Shown here piece by piece: positions 29,807 through 37,212 of a DNA stretch of 64,000 nucleotides (position 1 is its first letter; the number at the start of each line of letters is the position of its first letter). The stretch comes from Arthrobacter zhaoxinii (GTDB taxonomy: Bacteria; Actinomycetota; Actinomycetes; Actinomycetales; Micrococcaceae): positions 1,426,001 through 1,490,000 of the forward strand of contig NZ_CP104275.1 of NCBI RefSeq assembly GCF_025244925.1. Direction: 5' to 3'. Below the pieces are notes generated by a model. That model did no database searches and was not told where the DNA came from. It saw nothing but the letters and a program-made list of their open reading frames with translations. A program made the position numbers and the translations under genes.

Positions 29807-32332
29807 ATGAGTAGCGCGAATTCTTCCCCCCAAACTGCCCAGAATCCCTCCACCCACGGAATGGTCAGCGTCCGCGGAGCGCAGGAGAACAACCTCCGCA
29901 ACGTCGACGTCGATGTTCCCCGCGACGCCATTGTCGCCTTCACCGGGGTGTCCGGATCAGGCAAGTCCTCGCTGGCCTTCGGCACTATCTACGCCGAAGC
30001 GCAGCGCCGCTACATGGAGTCGGTGGCCCCGTATGCACGCCGCCTGCTCGCCCAGGGATCCAACCCGAAGGTGGAGAAAATCACCGGGCTGCCTCCCGCC
30101 GTCGCCCTGCAGCAGCGCCGCGGAGCCCCCAGCTCACGGTCCACCGTGGGCACTCTCACCACCCTCTCCAACTCCATGCGCATGCTCTTCTCCCGCGGGG
30201 GCACCTATCCGGCGGACGCCGAACCCGGCAGCCTCGACTCGGACGCCTTCTCACCCAACACGGCGGCGGGCGCCTGCCGCGAATGCTCCGGACTCGGTAT
30301 CGCCCACACCGTGACCGAAGAGTCGCTGGTGCCCGATCCCAGCCTCACCATCCGCGACGGCGCGATCGCCGCCTGGCCCGGCGCCTGGCAGGGCAAGAAC
30401 CTGCGCGACATCCTCATCCAGCTCGGCTACGACGTCGACGTGCCCTGGAAGAAGCTGCCCAAGAAGGACCGCGACTGGATCCTGTTCACCGAAGAACAGC
30501 CCGTAGTGATGATCACCCCACAGCGTGACCGCGTGGCCAAACCGTACAAGGGACGGTTCTGGAGCGCCAAGAGCTACGTTATGCACACGCTGGCGGATTC
30601 GGGCAGCGCCCAGATGCGCGAACGGGTCCTGGCCTACATGGTCTCGGGTCCCTGCCCCGTCTGCGGGGGAGCGGGCCTGCGCCCGGAGGCTCTCGCCGTG
30701 ACCTTCGCCGGCCGGAACATTGCCGAGCTGAACGGCGCCACGTTGGCGGAGCTGGCCGAGATTATCCGGCCGACGGCGGGACTGAAGTCCGCGGGCACCG
30801 CCTCCCGGGCCGCGGCCTCCAACGAAGACACCGAAGTGGCCGTGACCATCACCAGGGACCTGCTGGGACGGCTGGAGGTGCTGATCGGACTGGGCCTGGG
30901 CTACCTGAGCCTGTCCCGCGCCACCCCCACCCTCTCGCCCGGGGAAATGCAGCGCCTGCGGATCGCTACCCAGCTGCGCTCGGGCCTGTTCGGGGTCATC
31001 TATGTCCTGGACGAGCCTTCCGCCGGGCTGCATCCGGCCGACGCCGAGCCGCTGCTGACCGTGCTGCAGGAACTCAAGGACGCCGGGAACTCCGTGTTCG
31101 TCGTCGAGCACAACATGGATGTGGTGCGCAGTGCCGAGTGGATTGTGGACGTAGGTCCGCAGGCCGGCGACGGCGGCGGAACAGTGCTCTACAGCGGCCC
31201 CGTCGCGGGACTGGCCGAGGTAGCGGAAAGCGCCACCCGTCCGTTCCTGTTTGGCGAAGCGGAAACCGCCAGGCCGGCCCGTCGGACCCCGGACCGGTGG
31301 CTGAGCCTGAAGGGGATTACCCGGCACAACCTGCAGGGCCTGGACGCCGAGATTCCGCTGGGGGTGTTCACGGCGGTCACCGGTGTTTCGGGTTCCGGCA
31401 AGTCCACCCTGGTCAGCCAGGTCCTCGCTGAAACGGTGGGACGCCAGGTCAACGGAGTGGCCGCGGAACCCGAGGATCCCGAGGCGGCGGAGGACAACGA
31501 TCCCGGCGCCCACGTACGCAGCATTTCCGGGCTGGAGCACCTGGACCGGCTGGTCCGGGTGGACCAGCGCCCCATCGGCCGCACCCCGCGTTCCAACCTG
31601 GCCACCTACACGGGTCTCTTCGACGCCGTGCGCAAGCTCTACGCCGGCACCGAGGAAGCCCGCGCCCGGGGCTACAACGCCGGCCGGTTCTCCTTCAACG
31701 TGACCGGCGGACGCTGCGAGACCTGCCAGGGTGAAGGCTTCCTCGCCGTCGAACTTTTGTTCCTGCCCGGCACCTACGGACCCTGCCCGGTCTGCCACGG
31801 CGCCCGCTACAACGAGGAAACCCTGGAAGTCACCTACCGCGGCAAGAGCATCGCCGACGTGCTGGGGATGCGTGTGGAAACGGCCGCCGAGTTCCTGGCC
31901 GACGTGCCCGCGGCATCGCGGAGCCTGCAGACCCTGCTCGACGTCGGACTGGGCTATCTGCGCCTGGGCCAGCCCGCCACCGAACTCTCCGGCGGCGAGG
32001 CCCAGCGGATCAAGCTCGCCACCGAACTGCAGCGTGCCCGGCGCGGCCACACGCTGTTCCTGCTCGACGAGCCGACCACCGGCCTGCACCCGCAGGATGT
32101 GCAGCTGCTGCTGCGCCAGCTGAACCGGCTGGTGGACGCCGGCAACACCGTGGTGGTGGTGGAACACTCCATGAACGTGGTGGCGTCCGCGGACTGGGTC
32201 ATCGACATGGGCCCGTCCGGCGGCGAGGAAGGCGGCCGGATCATCTGCGCCGGCACCGCCGGCGACGTCGCCGCGTGCGACGCCAGCCGGACGGCACCCT
32301 ACCTGTCGGCGGCGCTCAAGCTGCTTCCGTAA
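29807..32332 (+). CDS. class II UvrA-like ABC ATPase (excinuclease A paralog)
   Basis: An 841-residue UvrA homolog, about 110-120 residues shorter than housekeeping UvrA (about 950). Both ATPase cassettes are present: Walker A GVSGSGKSS near 46 and GVSGSGKST near 525; Walker B with LLDEPTTGLHP in the second half. The first signature motif is LSPGEMQRL, degenerate relative to LSGGEAQRI, while the second is canonical. Zinc-finger cysteines remain (CPVCGGAG; CETCQGEGF with CPVCHGA). The lost length suggests absence of the UvrB-binding domain, typical of UvrA2/DrrC-type proteins linked to drug tolerance or auxiliary repair. ATG 29807. Its end overlaps the convergent flavoprotein gene by 17 bases. 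Confidence 0.88.
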   Translation: MSSANSSPQTAQNPSTHGMVSVRGAQENNLRNVDVDVPRDAIVAFTGVSGSGKSSLAFGTIYAEAQRRYMESVAPYARRLLAQGSNPKVEKITGLPPAVALQQRRGAPSSRSTVGTLTTLSNSMRMLFSRGGTYPADAEPGSLDSDAFSPNTAAGACRECSGLGIAHTVTEESLVPDPSLTIRDGAIAAWPGAWQGKNLRDILIQLGYDVDVPWKKLPKKDRDWILFTEEQPVVMITPQRDRVAKPYKGRFWSAKSYVMHTLADSGSAQMRERVLAYMVSGPCPVCGGAGLRPEALAVTFAGRNIAELNGATLAELAEIIRPTAGLKSAGTASRAAASNEDTEVAVTITRDLLGRLEVLIGLGLGYLSLSRATPTLSPGEMQRLRIATQLRSGLFGVIYVLDEPSAGLHPADAEPLLTVLQELKDAGNSVFVVEHNMDVVRSAEWIVDVGPQAGDGGGTVLYSGPVAGLAEVAESATRPFLFGEAETARPARRTPDRWLSLKGITRHNLQGLDAEIPLGVFTAVTGVSGSGKSTLVSQVLAETVGRQVNGVAAEPEDPEAAEDNDPGAHVRSISGLEHLDRLVRVDQRPIGRTPRSNLATYTGLFDAVRKLYAGTEEARARGYNAGRFSFNVTGGRCETCQGEGFLAVELLFLPGTYGPCPVCHGARYNEETLEVTYRGKSIADVLGMRVETAAEFLADVPAASRSLQTLLDVGLGYLRLGQPATELSGGEAQRIKLATELQRARRGHTLFLLDEPTTGLHPQDVQLLLRQLNRLVDAGNTVVVVEHSMNVVASADWVIDMGPSGGEEGGRIICAGTAGDVAACDASRTAPYLSAALKLLP

Positions 32333-34022
32333 GCCGGCCCGCGGCGTCGCGGGCCACCACGTAGCCGTAGACCAGGCCCTGGCCGATAGTGGCTCCGGCA
32401 CCGGGGTAGCTCTTGCCGAAGACGTTCGCGGCCGTGTTGCCGATGGCGTACAGCCCCTCCACCGGGCTGCCGTCCTCGTGCCGCACGCGGCCGCGTTCGT
32501 CCGCGGTCACGCCGCCGCAGGTGCCCAGATCCGCGAGGACCACCTTGACCGCGTAGTAGGTCTTGCCGGACAGGGGGCGCAGGTTCGGGTTGGGCCGGAC
32601 CGTGGGATCGCCGTAGTAGCGGTCATAGGCGCTGGAGCCGCGGTGGAAGTCCTCATCCACGCCGGCGGCGGCCAGTTCATTGAACCGCTCTGCGGTGGCA
32701 GTAAAGGCCTCTTCGGGGAGGCCGATGCCGCGGGCCAGTTCGGACAGGCAGCCCGCCTTGGCCGCGATGCCCGCCTCGTACCAGGCTGCGGGCAGGGGCA
32801 TGCGCGGAAACAGGCCGCCGGCGAGTAGGTAGCTGTTGCGGTATTCCTGGTCGAAGACCATCCACATGGTGCCCACCGGATCGCCCTGCCGTTCCCGCTC
32901 GAGCACGCGCTGCCCGAAGGACATGTAATCCTGCGCTTCGTTCGTGAACCGGCGCCCGGCGTCGTCGACAATAAAGGAGCCCGGCAGCGACCGTTCTGCC
33001 AGCATCACCGACGGTGCGCCGTCGGGCAGCGGTGCGACGGCGGGGAACCACCAGGACTGGTCCATCAGTGCGGTGCCCGCTCCGATTTCCGTGGCTGCCT
33101 TGATCGCGTCACCGGTATTGCCCTCGGCCCCGAAGCTCCAGTTCTCCAGCGCCGCTGACTGGTGCTTGTGCCGCATGGCCATGTCATGATCGAACCCGCC
33201 TGCGGCCAGGACCACGCCCTGCCGTGCGGTCACGGTGACCTCCCGGCCGTCCTGCTCCAGCACGGCGCCGGTGACCCGCCCGTCTTCGCTGACGAGGCGG
33301 ACCAGGGACGTCTCGGTCCAGACCGGGATGCCGGCCCGCAGCACACCCGCGTAAAGTCCGGCGGCCAGGGCCTGCCCGCCGGCGACGTAGTCCCGGCGCA
33401 GCGCCAGCCCGCCGATGCCCTGGATGGCCCGCGTTGCCGCCGTCGGCAGCCCCTTCCCTGGCACCTTGGCGATCAGGTTCAGCCAGCGGTAGTCCTTGCC
33501 GGTGACCGGCATCGGCAGCGGTGCTTCCATGGTTCCGCCGCGCAGGCGGCTGCGTTCGGAACCGAGCTGGTTGGCGTCAAAGGGAACACATTCGCAGCTG
33601 CGGCCCATGGCCGAGCCGCCCGGCTGCTCCGGCTGGTAGTCCGAGTACTCCTTGTCCCACATGAAGCGCATCGGCGTCATCCGCTGCAGCATCTCCACGG
33701 CGGCGCTGCCGTGGGCGAGGAAGGTTTCCCAGCGTGCCCGCGGCGACGTCCCGCCGACGACGGCGTCAACGTAGGCGGCGGCCCGGGCGGGGGTGTCCGT
33801 TGCTCCCGCTTTTCGAAGCACCGGGTTGTTGGGGATCCAGAAGGCTCCGCCGGACCGGGCCGTGGAGCCGCCGACGTAGGGGGTCTTCTCAATGATCAGG
33901 GCCTGAGAACCCAGCTCGGAGGCGGCAAGGGCGGCTGCCATGCCGGTTCCCGAGCCGATGACCAGGAGGTCCACTGTGGTGTCCTGTGCCGTGTGGGCGC
34001 GGGCGGGTGCGGGTTTCGGCAT
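32316..34022 (-). CDS. FAD-dependent dehydrogenase, 3-ketosteroid-delta1-dehydrogenase family
   Basis: A 568-residue flavoprotein of the FAD_binding_2 superfamily. The FAD Rossmann motif is VIGSGTGMAAALAASE (about 21-36), followed by YVGGST. The C-terminal FAD-binding part contains SYPGAGATIGQGL. The segment TYYAVKVVLADLGTCGG resembles the KstD active-site region holding the catalytic Tyr and Gly that contact the 3-keto group. A steroid or similar cyclic ketone substrate is therefore possible but unproven; no other steroid genes are nearby. ATG 34022 has AAGGAGA seven bases upstream. It overlaps the convergent uvrA-like gene by 17 bases. Confidence 0.85.
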   Translation of the reverse strand: MPKPAPARAHTAQDTTVDLLVIGSGTGMAAALAASELGSQALIIEKTPYVGGSTARSGGAFWIPNNPVLRKAGATDTPARAAAYVDAVVGGTSPRARWETFLAHGSAAVEMLQRMTPMRFMWDKEYSDYQPEQPGGSAMGRSCECVPFDANQLGSERSRLRGGTMEAPLPMPVTGKDYRWLNLIAKVPGKGLPTAATRAIQGIGGLALRRDYVAGGQALAAGLYAGVLRAGIPVWTETSLVRLVSEDGRVTGAVLEQDGREVTVTARQGVVLAAGGFDHDMAMRHKHQSAALENWSFGAEGNTGDAIKAATEIGAGTALMDQSWWFPAVAPLPDGAPSVMLAERSLPGSFIVDDAGRRFTNEAQDYMSFGQRVLERERQGDPVGTMWMVFDQEYRNSYLLAGGLFPRMPLPAAWYEAGIAAKAGCLSELARGIGLPEEAFTATAERFNELAAAGVDEDFHRGSSAYDRYYGDPTVRPNPNLRPLSGKTYYAVKVVLADLGTCGGVTADERGRVRHEDGSPVEGLYAIGNTAANVFGKSYPGAGATIGQGLVYGYVVARDAAGRLTEAA

Positions 34023-34205
34023 GCCAATCTCCTTTGATTGCAGGCTGTGCGGGTAGGCAGCAGCGGTGCTTTGTACAGTGAAAGCACCCTAGCCGGTCCC
34101 GGAGGGATCCGGGGAAACGCAACGCGGGGCTAGGCTCCGGAACGGAACCGTTCCCACGCGGACTGGCGGATCGGGTCGGACGTGCGCCGGCGCTCCCGAA
34201 GCGTC

Positions 34206-34655
34206 TCAGCGTCGGCTGGAATGCCGGAAGCGCACGTAGCTGTAGGCAATCAGGGCAAGGCCTATGCAGCCCGACGCGATCAGGGTTGTACCTGTGATCC
34301 AGCCGCCCGGCAGCCACCAGGAATCCTGCAGGGGCCACCAGTGCGGCACCCGCCGCCAGAGACCCCAGAGCACGCCGGCGGCTATCACTGCCAGCCCGCC
34401 TACGACCGAGCCCACAATCCGCGGGGTGGTCTGCACACCCAGCGCCGCAGCACGGAAGGCGCGGGCTTTCACGGGGTGCAGCCAGCGGTGGGCCCAGGCG
34501 TAGCGGAGCGACAGCACCGCCAACCCGGCAACCACCATGAGCAGTCCCGGTCCGGGGAGTACCAGTGCGGCGACGCCCAGGACAACCAAGGACCAGCCGG
34601 CCACCTCGATGCCGGTGCGGCGCAGCCAGGCTGGAATCCGTTCGGTCCTGTTCAT
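34206..34655 (-). CDS. PGPGW-family membrane protein (TIGR02611-like)
   Basis: A 149-residue integral membrane protein with the family motif LPGPGLLMVVAGLAVLS in the first hairpin (residues about 18-50). Two more hydrophobic segments lie at about 75-95 and 117-140. TIGR02611/PGPGW proteins are common in actinobacteria and have no known function. ATG 34655 is preceded by AAGGTGA. An upstream open extension to 34844 overlaps the divergent GNAT gene and is rejected. Confidence 0.82.
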   Translation of the reverse strand: MNRTERIPAWLRRTGIEVAGWSLVVLGVAALVLPGPGLLMVVAGLAVLSLRYAWAHRWLHPVKARAFRAAALGVQTTPRIVGSVVGGLAVIAAGVLWGLWRRVPHWWPLQDSWWLPGGWITGTTLIASGCIGLALIAYSYVRFRHSSRR

Positions 34656-34818
34656 TGGGTCACCTTGCCACACCAACCTGCGAGTTGGCCGCGTGGTCGC
34701 CGCAATGGTCCGTGGATAGGCGGACTGTCCGTCATCCGGCCGTTGCCGGGGGTGGACAGGCGGCGCGGCTGGATGTGGCTTACCCAGTGACCCGGGACAC
34801 GACAGGTAGGCTTCGGGT

Positions 34819-35367
34819 GTGCTTAGCGAACCTTTCCCCGACACACAGTTGCTGCACGGTATCCGGCTTCGGGTGGCAGACCTGTCCGACGCCGAAGCGC
34901 TCGCCGCCGCCTACCAGCGGAACCGGAGCTACCTGGCGCCCTGGGAGCCGCTCCGGGAGGACACGTTCTATACCCCGGCAGGCCAGCGCGCAGTCCTCCG
35001 GGCAAAACTGGTGCAGCACGCAGCGGGTACCGAGGTCCCCTGGGTCCTGGTCCAGGACGAACGGATCGCCGGCACCATCACCCTGACCGGAATAGTGCAG
35101 GGCCCCTTTCAGTCGGCCAATCTGGGCTACTGGGTGGGCAGCGACTACGCCGGACAAGGGATCGGCACCGCCGCGGTAGCAGCCGTCGTCGAGCTGGCCC
35201 GCAGCCAGCTCGGACTGCATCGGATCCAAGCTGCGACCCTGCTGGACAACCCTGCGTCGCAGAAAGTCCTGGCCCGCTCCGGATTCGAGCGGATCGGTAT
35301 GGCGCCGGACTATCTGCGAATTGCGGGGGAGTGGCAGGACCATCTGCTCTTCCAACGGATTCTCTAG
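34819..35367 (+). CDS. GNAT acetyltransferase, RimJ/RimL-type
   Basis: A 182-residue N-acetyltransferase. LGYWVGSDYAGQGIGTAAVAAV holds the acetyl-CoA pyrophosphate loop (Q-x-x-G-x-G/A variant GQGIGT). The terminal HRIQAATLLDNPASQKVLARSGF is typical of the RimJ/RimL branch that acetylates protein N-termini. Its target is unknown. GTG 34819 starts it. A second GNAT gene follows after 9 bases, so the two are likely cotranscribed. Confidence 0.85.
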   Translation: MLSEPFPDTQLLHGIRLRVADLSDAEALAAAYQRNRSYLAPWEPLREDTFYTPAGQRAVLRAKLVQHAAGTEVPWVLVQDERIAGTITLTGIVQGPFQSANLGYWVGSDYAGQGIGTAAVAAVVELARSQLGLHRIQAATLLDNPASQKVLARSGFERIGMAPDYLRIAGEWQDHLLFQRIL

Positions 35368-35376
35368 GTTCCGGCG

Positions 35377-35901
35377 ATGACGGGTACCCTTCGTGCCGAG
35401 CTGATCACCACGGATCGCCTAACGCTTGAACCCTTGGGTGTACACCATGCGGCGGAAATGGCGCAGGTCCTGGCCGGCACCGCTATCTATCGGTATATCG
35501 GCGGACAGGCACCGACGGCGGAGATCCTGGCCGCCCGGTACGCGGCCCAAACCGTCGGAACATCAGCGGATAGAAGAGAGGTCTGGCTGAATTGGATTAT
35601 CCGCGAACAGGGCCGGAGCATCGGCTTCGTCCAGGCGACCGTGGAGCTCGAGGGCCCGACGTCGGACGTGGCATGGGTGGTGGGCGAGGCTTTCCAGGGC
35701 CGGGGTGCTGCCACCGAGGCCGCCCGCGCCATGGTCGCCTGGCTGCGCCGCCGGCACCCACCGGTCCGCATCACGGCATCCATCCATCCGGAAAACCTTC
35801 CCTCGGCCGCTGTGGCCCGCAATCTCGGCCTTACCCCAACCGGCCGTCTCGACGCCGACGGCGAAGAACAATGGGAAGACTCAACCCCGCCAACGACTTA
35901 A
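35377..35901 (+). CDS. GNAT acetyltransferase
   Basis: A 174-residue acetyltransferase beginning LITTDRLTLEPLGVHHAAEM, the usual Acetyltransf_3 opening. The CoA loop is GEAFQGRGAATEAARAM, and the closing helix is ITASIHPENLPSAAVARNLGL. It differs clearly from its upstream neighbour, so it is not a recent tandem duplicate. ATG 35377. The substrate is unknown. Confidence 0.85.
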   Translation: MTGTLRAELITTDRLTLEPLGVHHAAEMAQVLAGTAIYRYIGGQAPTAEILAARYAAQTVGTSADRREVWLNWIIREQGRSIGFVQATVELEGPTSDVAWVVGEAFQGRGAATEAARAMVAWLRRRHPPVRITASIHPENLPSAAVARNLGLTPTGRLDADGEEQWEDSTPPTT

Positions 35902-36050
35902 CGGCCGGTGAGAATTTCCATGGCCGGTCTGGGACCAGCTGGCAGAGTAGGTCCGAGCAGATCCGCGCAAGGTAGTCCAGAACCAGGCATGAACCGCGCG
36001 CCTCACTCCGGCGTGTCTCAGCCTCGGCTGAATCCTGTAGCGTCGCTGAG

Positions 36051-36806
36051 ATGGAGCGCTCCGAGATCTCCGACATTGCCCACCAGCGCCATCCAATCGC
36101 GGCGCCGGTGGCGCCCGAGCAGTTACGCGAACTGGTCGGCTGGCTGAGCCCAAGCGACGGCGCCCGCGCCGTTGACCTCGGATGCGGCGAGGGCGAGTGG
36201 CTGCAGGAGCTGCTACTCACCAACCCCGGAATCACTGGCGTAGGGATCGACCAAATGGTCCCAACCTCTGCCGCCCGGCGTGCCGACGAGCGGAAACTGA
36301 GCGACCGGGTGCGCTGGATCGAGACGGATGCCGCCACCTGGAACGACGGGGTCTTCGACGTGGTGCTGTGCGTCGGTGCGAGCCACGCCTTCGGGCGGCT
36401 GGAGGACATGCTGGGTGCTGTCCGGCGGCACCTGCGCCCCGGTGGCCAAGCGCTGATCGGCGACAGCATCTGGGAGGGTGTCCCGTCGGCTTCTGCGCTG
36501 GCAGCGCTTGAGGTTTCTGCCGACGCCTATCCCGACCTCGCCGGCCTCGTGCGGGCCATCCATGAGCACGGGTTCGAGCCGTCGTACGGGCACGTCAGCA
36601 CGCTGGCCGAGTGGGACGACTACCAGTTCAGCTGGACCGGGTCGCTCGTCGACTGGGCCGTGCGGGAGGCCTGGACTACCGAGGACCGTGACCAGGCATT
36701 CGCCGCTGCACGTGAGAATCGCGACGCCTGGCTGAGCGGCGCACGACGCGAGCTGGGGTTTGCAACCTTCGTCCTGCACGACGCCGCCGTTGGCGTGCGT
36801 GACTGA
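36051..36806 (+). CDS. class I SAM-dependent methyltransferase
   Basis: A 251-residue methyltransferase. Motif I is AVDLGCGEGEWLQELL (residues about 40-55). Motif II has GVGIDQM. Motif post-I/III is VFDVVLCVGASHAFG and HLRPGGQALIGDS. It resembles small-molecule methyltransferases, but the substrate is unknown. ATG 36051 has no ribosome site. A TAGCGT hexamer 8 bases upstream suggests a leaderless transcript. It is followed by an intrinsic terminator at 37003. Confidence 0.88.
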   Translation: MERSEISDIAHQRHPIAAPVAPEQLRELVGWLSPSDGARAVDLGCGEGEWLQELLLTNPGITGVGIDQMVPTSAARRADERKLSDRVRWIETDAATWNDGVFDVVLCVGASHAFGRLEDMLGAVRRHLRPGGQALIGDSIWEGVPSASALAALEVSADAYPDLAGLVRAIHEHGFEPSYGHVSTLAEWDDYQFSWTGSLVDWAVREAWTTEDRDQAFAAARENRDAWLSGARRELGFATFVLHDAAVGVRD

Positions 36807-37002
36807 CCGGCGGTCACATCGCTGTCACGTCATGACGGCCAGCCAGATGAACACCGACACCTGGCGAGCAGTCCTGTCGATGCGTGAAACGTATCTCGCA
36901 CGACGGATCTTCAGAACCCTCAACGCCTCAAAACCAGCTCGCTGGCAAGCTTGACAACTATAGAAGGGTCAAAGGGTCAAAGGAGGAAGCATTAACGAAG
37001 GC

Positions 37003-37043
37003 GGCAGGGCCTCGAAGCGTACCGAGGCCCTGCCGTTTCTTTT
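37003..37043 (+). terminator. rho-independent terminator
   Basis: A 12-bp perfect stem GGCAGGGCCTCG/CGAGGCCCTGCC with an 8-base loop is followed by GTTTCTTTT. This is the classic intrinsic form on the plus strand. It lies 196 bases after the methyltransferase stop. Confidence 0.88.
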
Positions 37044-37079
37044 GTGCGGTGGTACCGGACCTATACCGCGGTAGCCGTA

Positions 37080-37158
37080 GGGGCCTGGCGGAGGCGGCTT
37101 TAATATTCCAAGCGAGCTCTGCGAGCTTGGAATTTCGTTGCCGCCGGAGCCAGGCCCC
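37080..37158 (+). repeat. conserved palindromic hairpin element, copy 3
   Basis: The core 37093-37145 is GGCGGC-TTTAAT-ATTCCAA, GCGAGCTCTGCGAGC, TTGGAAT-TTCGTT-GCCGCC. The outer arm GGGGCCTGGC (37080-37089) pairs perfectly with 37149-37158. Relative to copies 1 and 2 both stems differ in sequence yet stay paired. It lies between convergent genes. Confidence 0.8.
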
Positions 37159-37171
37159 GCAGGCGACCCAG

Positions 37172-37201
37172 GGAGCCGGAGCCGGAGCCGGAGCCGGAGC
37201 C
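37172..37201 (+). repeat. GGAGCC hexanucleotide microsatellite (five units)
   Basis: Five perfect units of GGAGCC end 11 bases before the stop codon of the minus-strand M6 protease gene. They are non-coding in that gene and may vary in length between strains. Confidence 0.85.
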
Positions 37202-37212
37202 AGCAAAAAGCG

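Larger units (their letters stand above)
36807..37212. other. 406-base gene-free region with terminator, hairpin element and microsatellite
   Basis: No convincing gene is present. An open frame at 36836-36954 has no recognisable product. GGGTCAAA is repeated at 36965-36980, and an AAAGGAGGAAG stretch near 36979-36989 looks like a ribosome site but is followed by no start codon (ATT AAC). The stretch also contains the three elements listed next. It separates convergent genes (methyltransferase and M6 protease). Confidence 0.5.

Noticed and set aside
30251..32401. A 716-codon minus frame opposite the UvrA-like gene
   Set aside because: Shadow of the ATPase gene; it would also overlap the flavoprotein gene on the same strand.
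36836..36954. A 40-codon open frame (MTASQMNTDTWR...) after the methyltransferase gene
   Set aside because: Too short, no ribosome site and no recognisable family; coding cannot be supported.
37172..37201. GGAGCC repeats as a CRISPR array
   Set aside because: Units are six bases long without spacers; this is a microsatellite.
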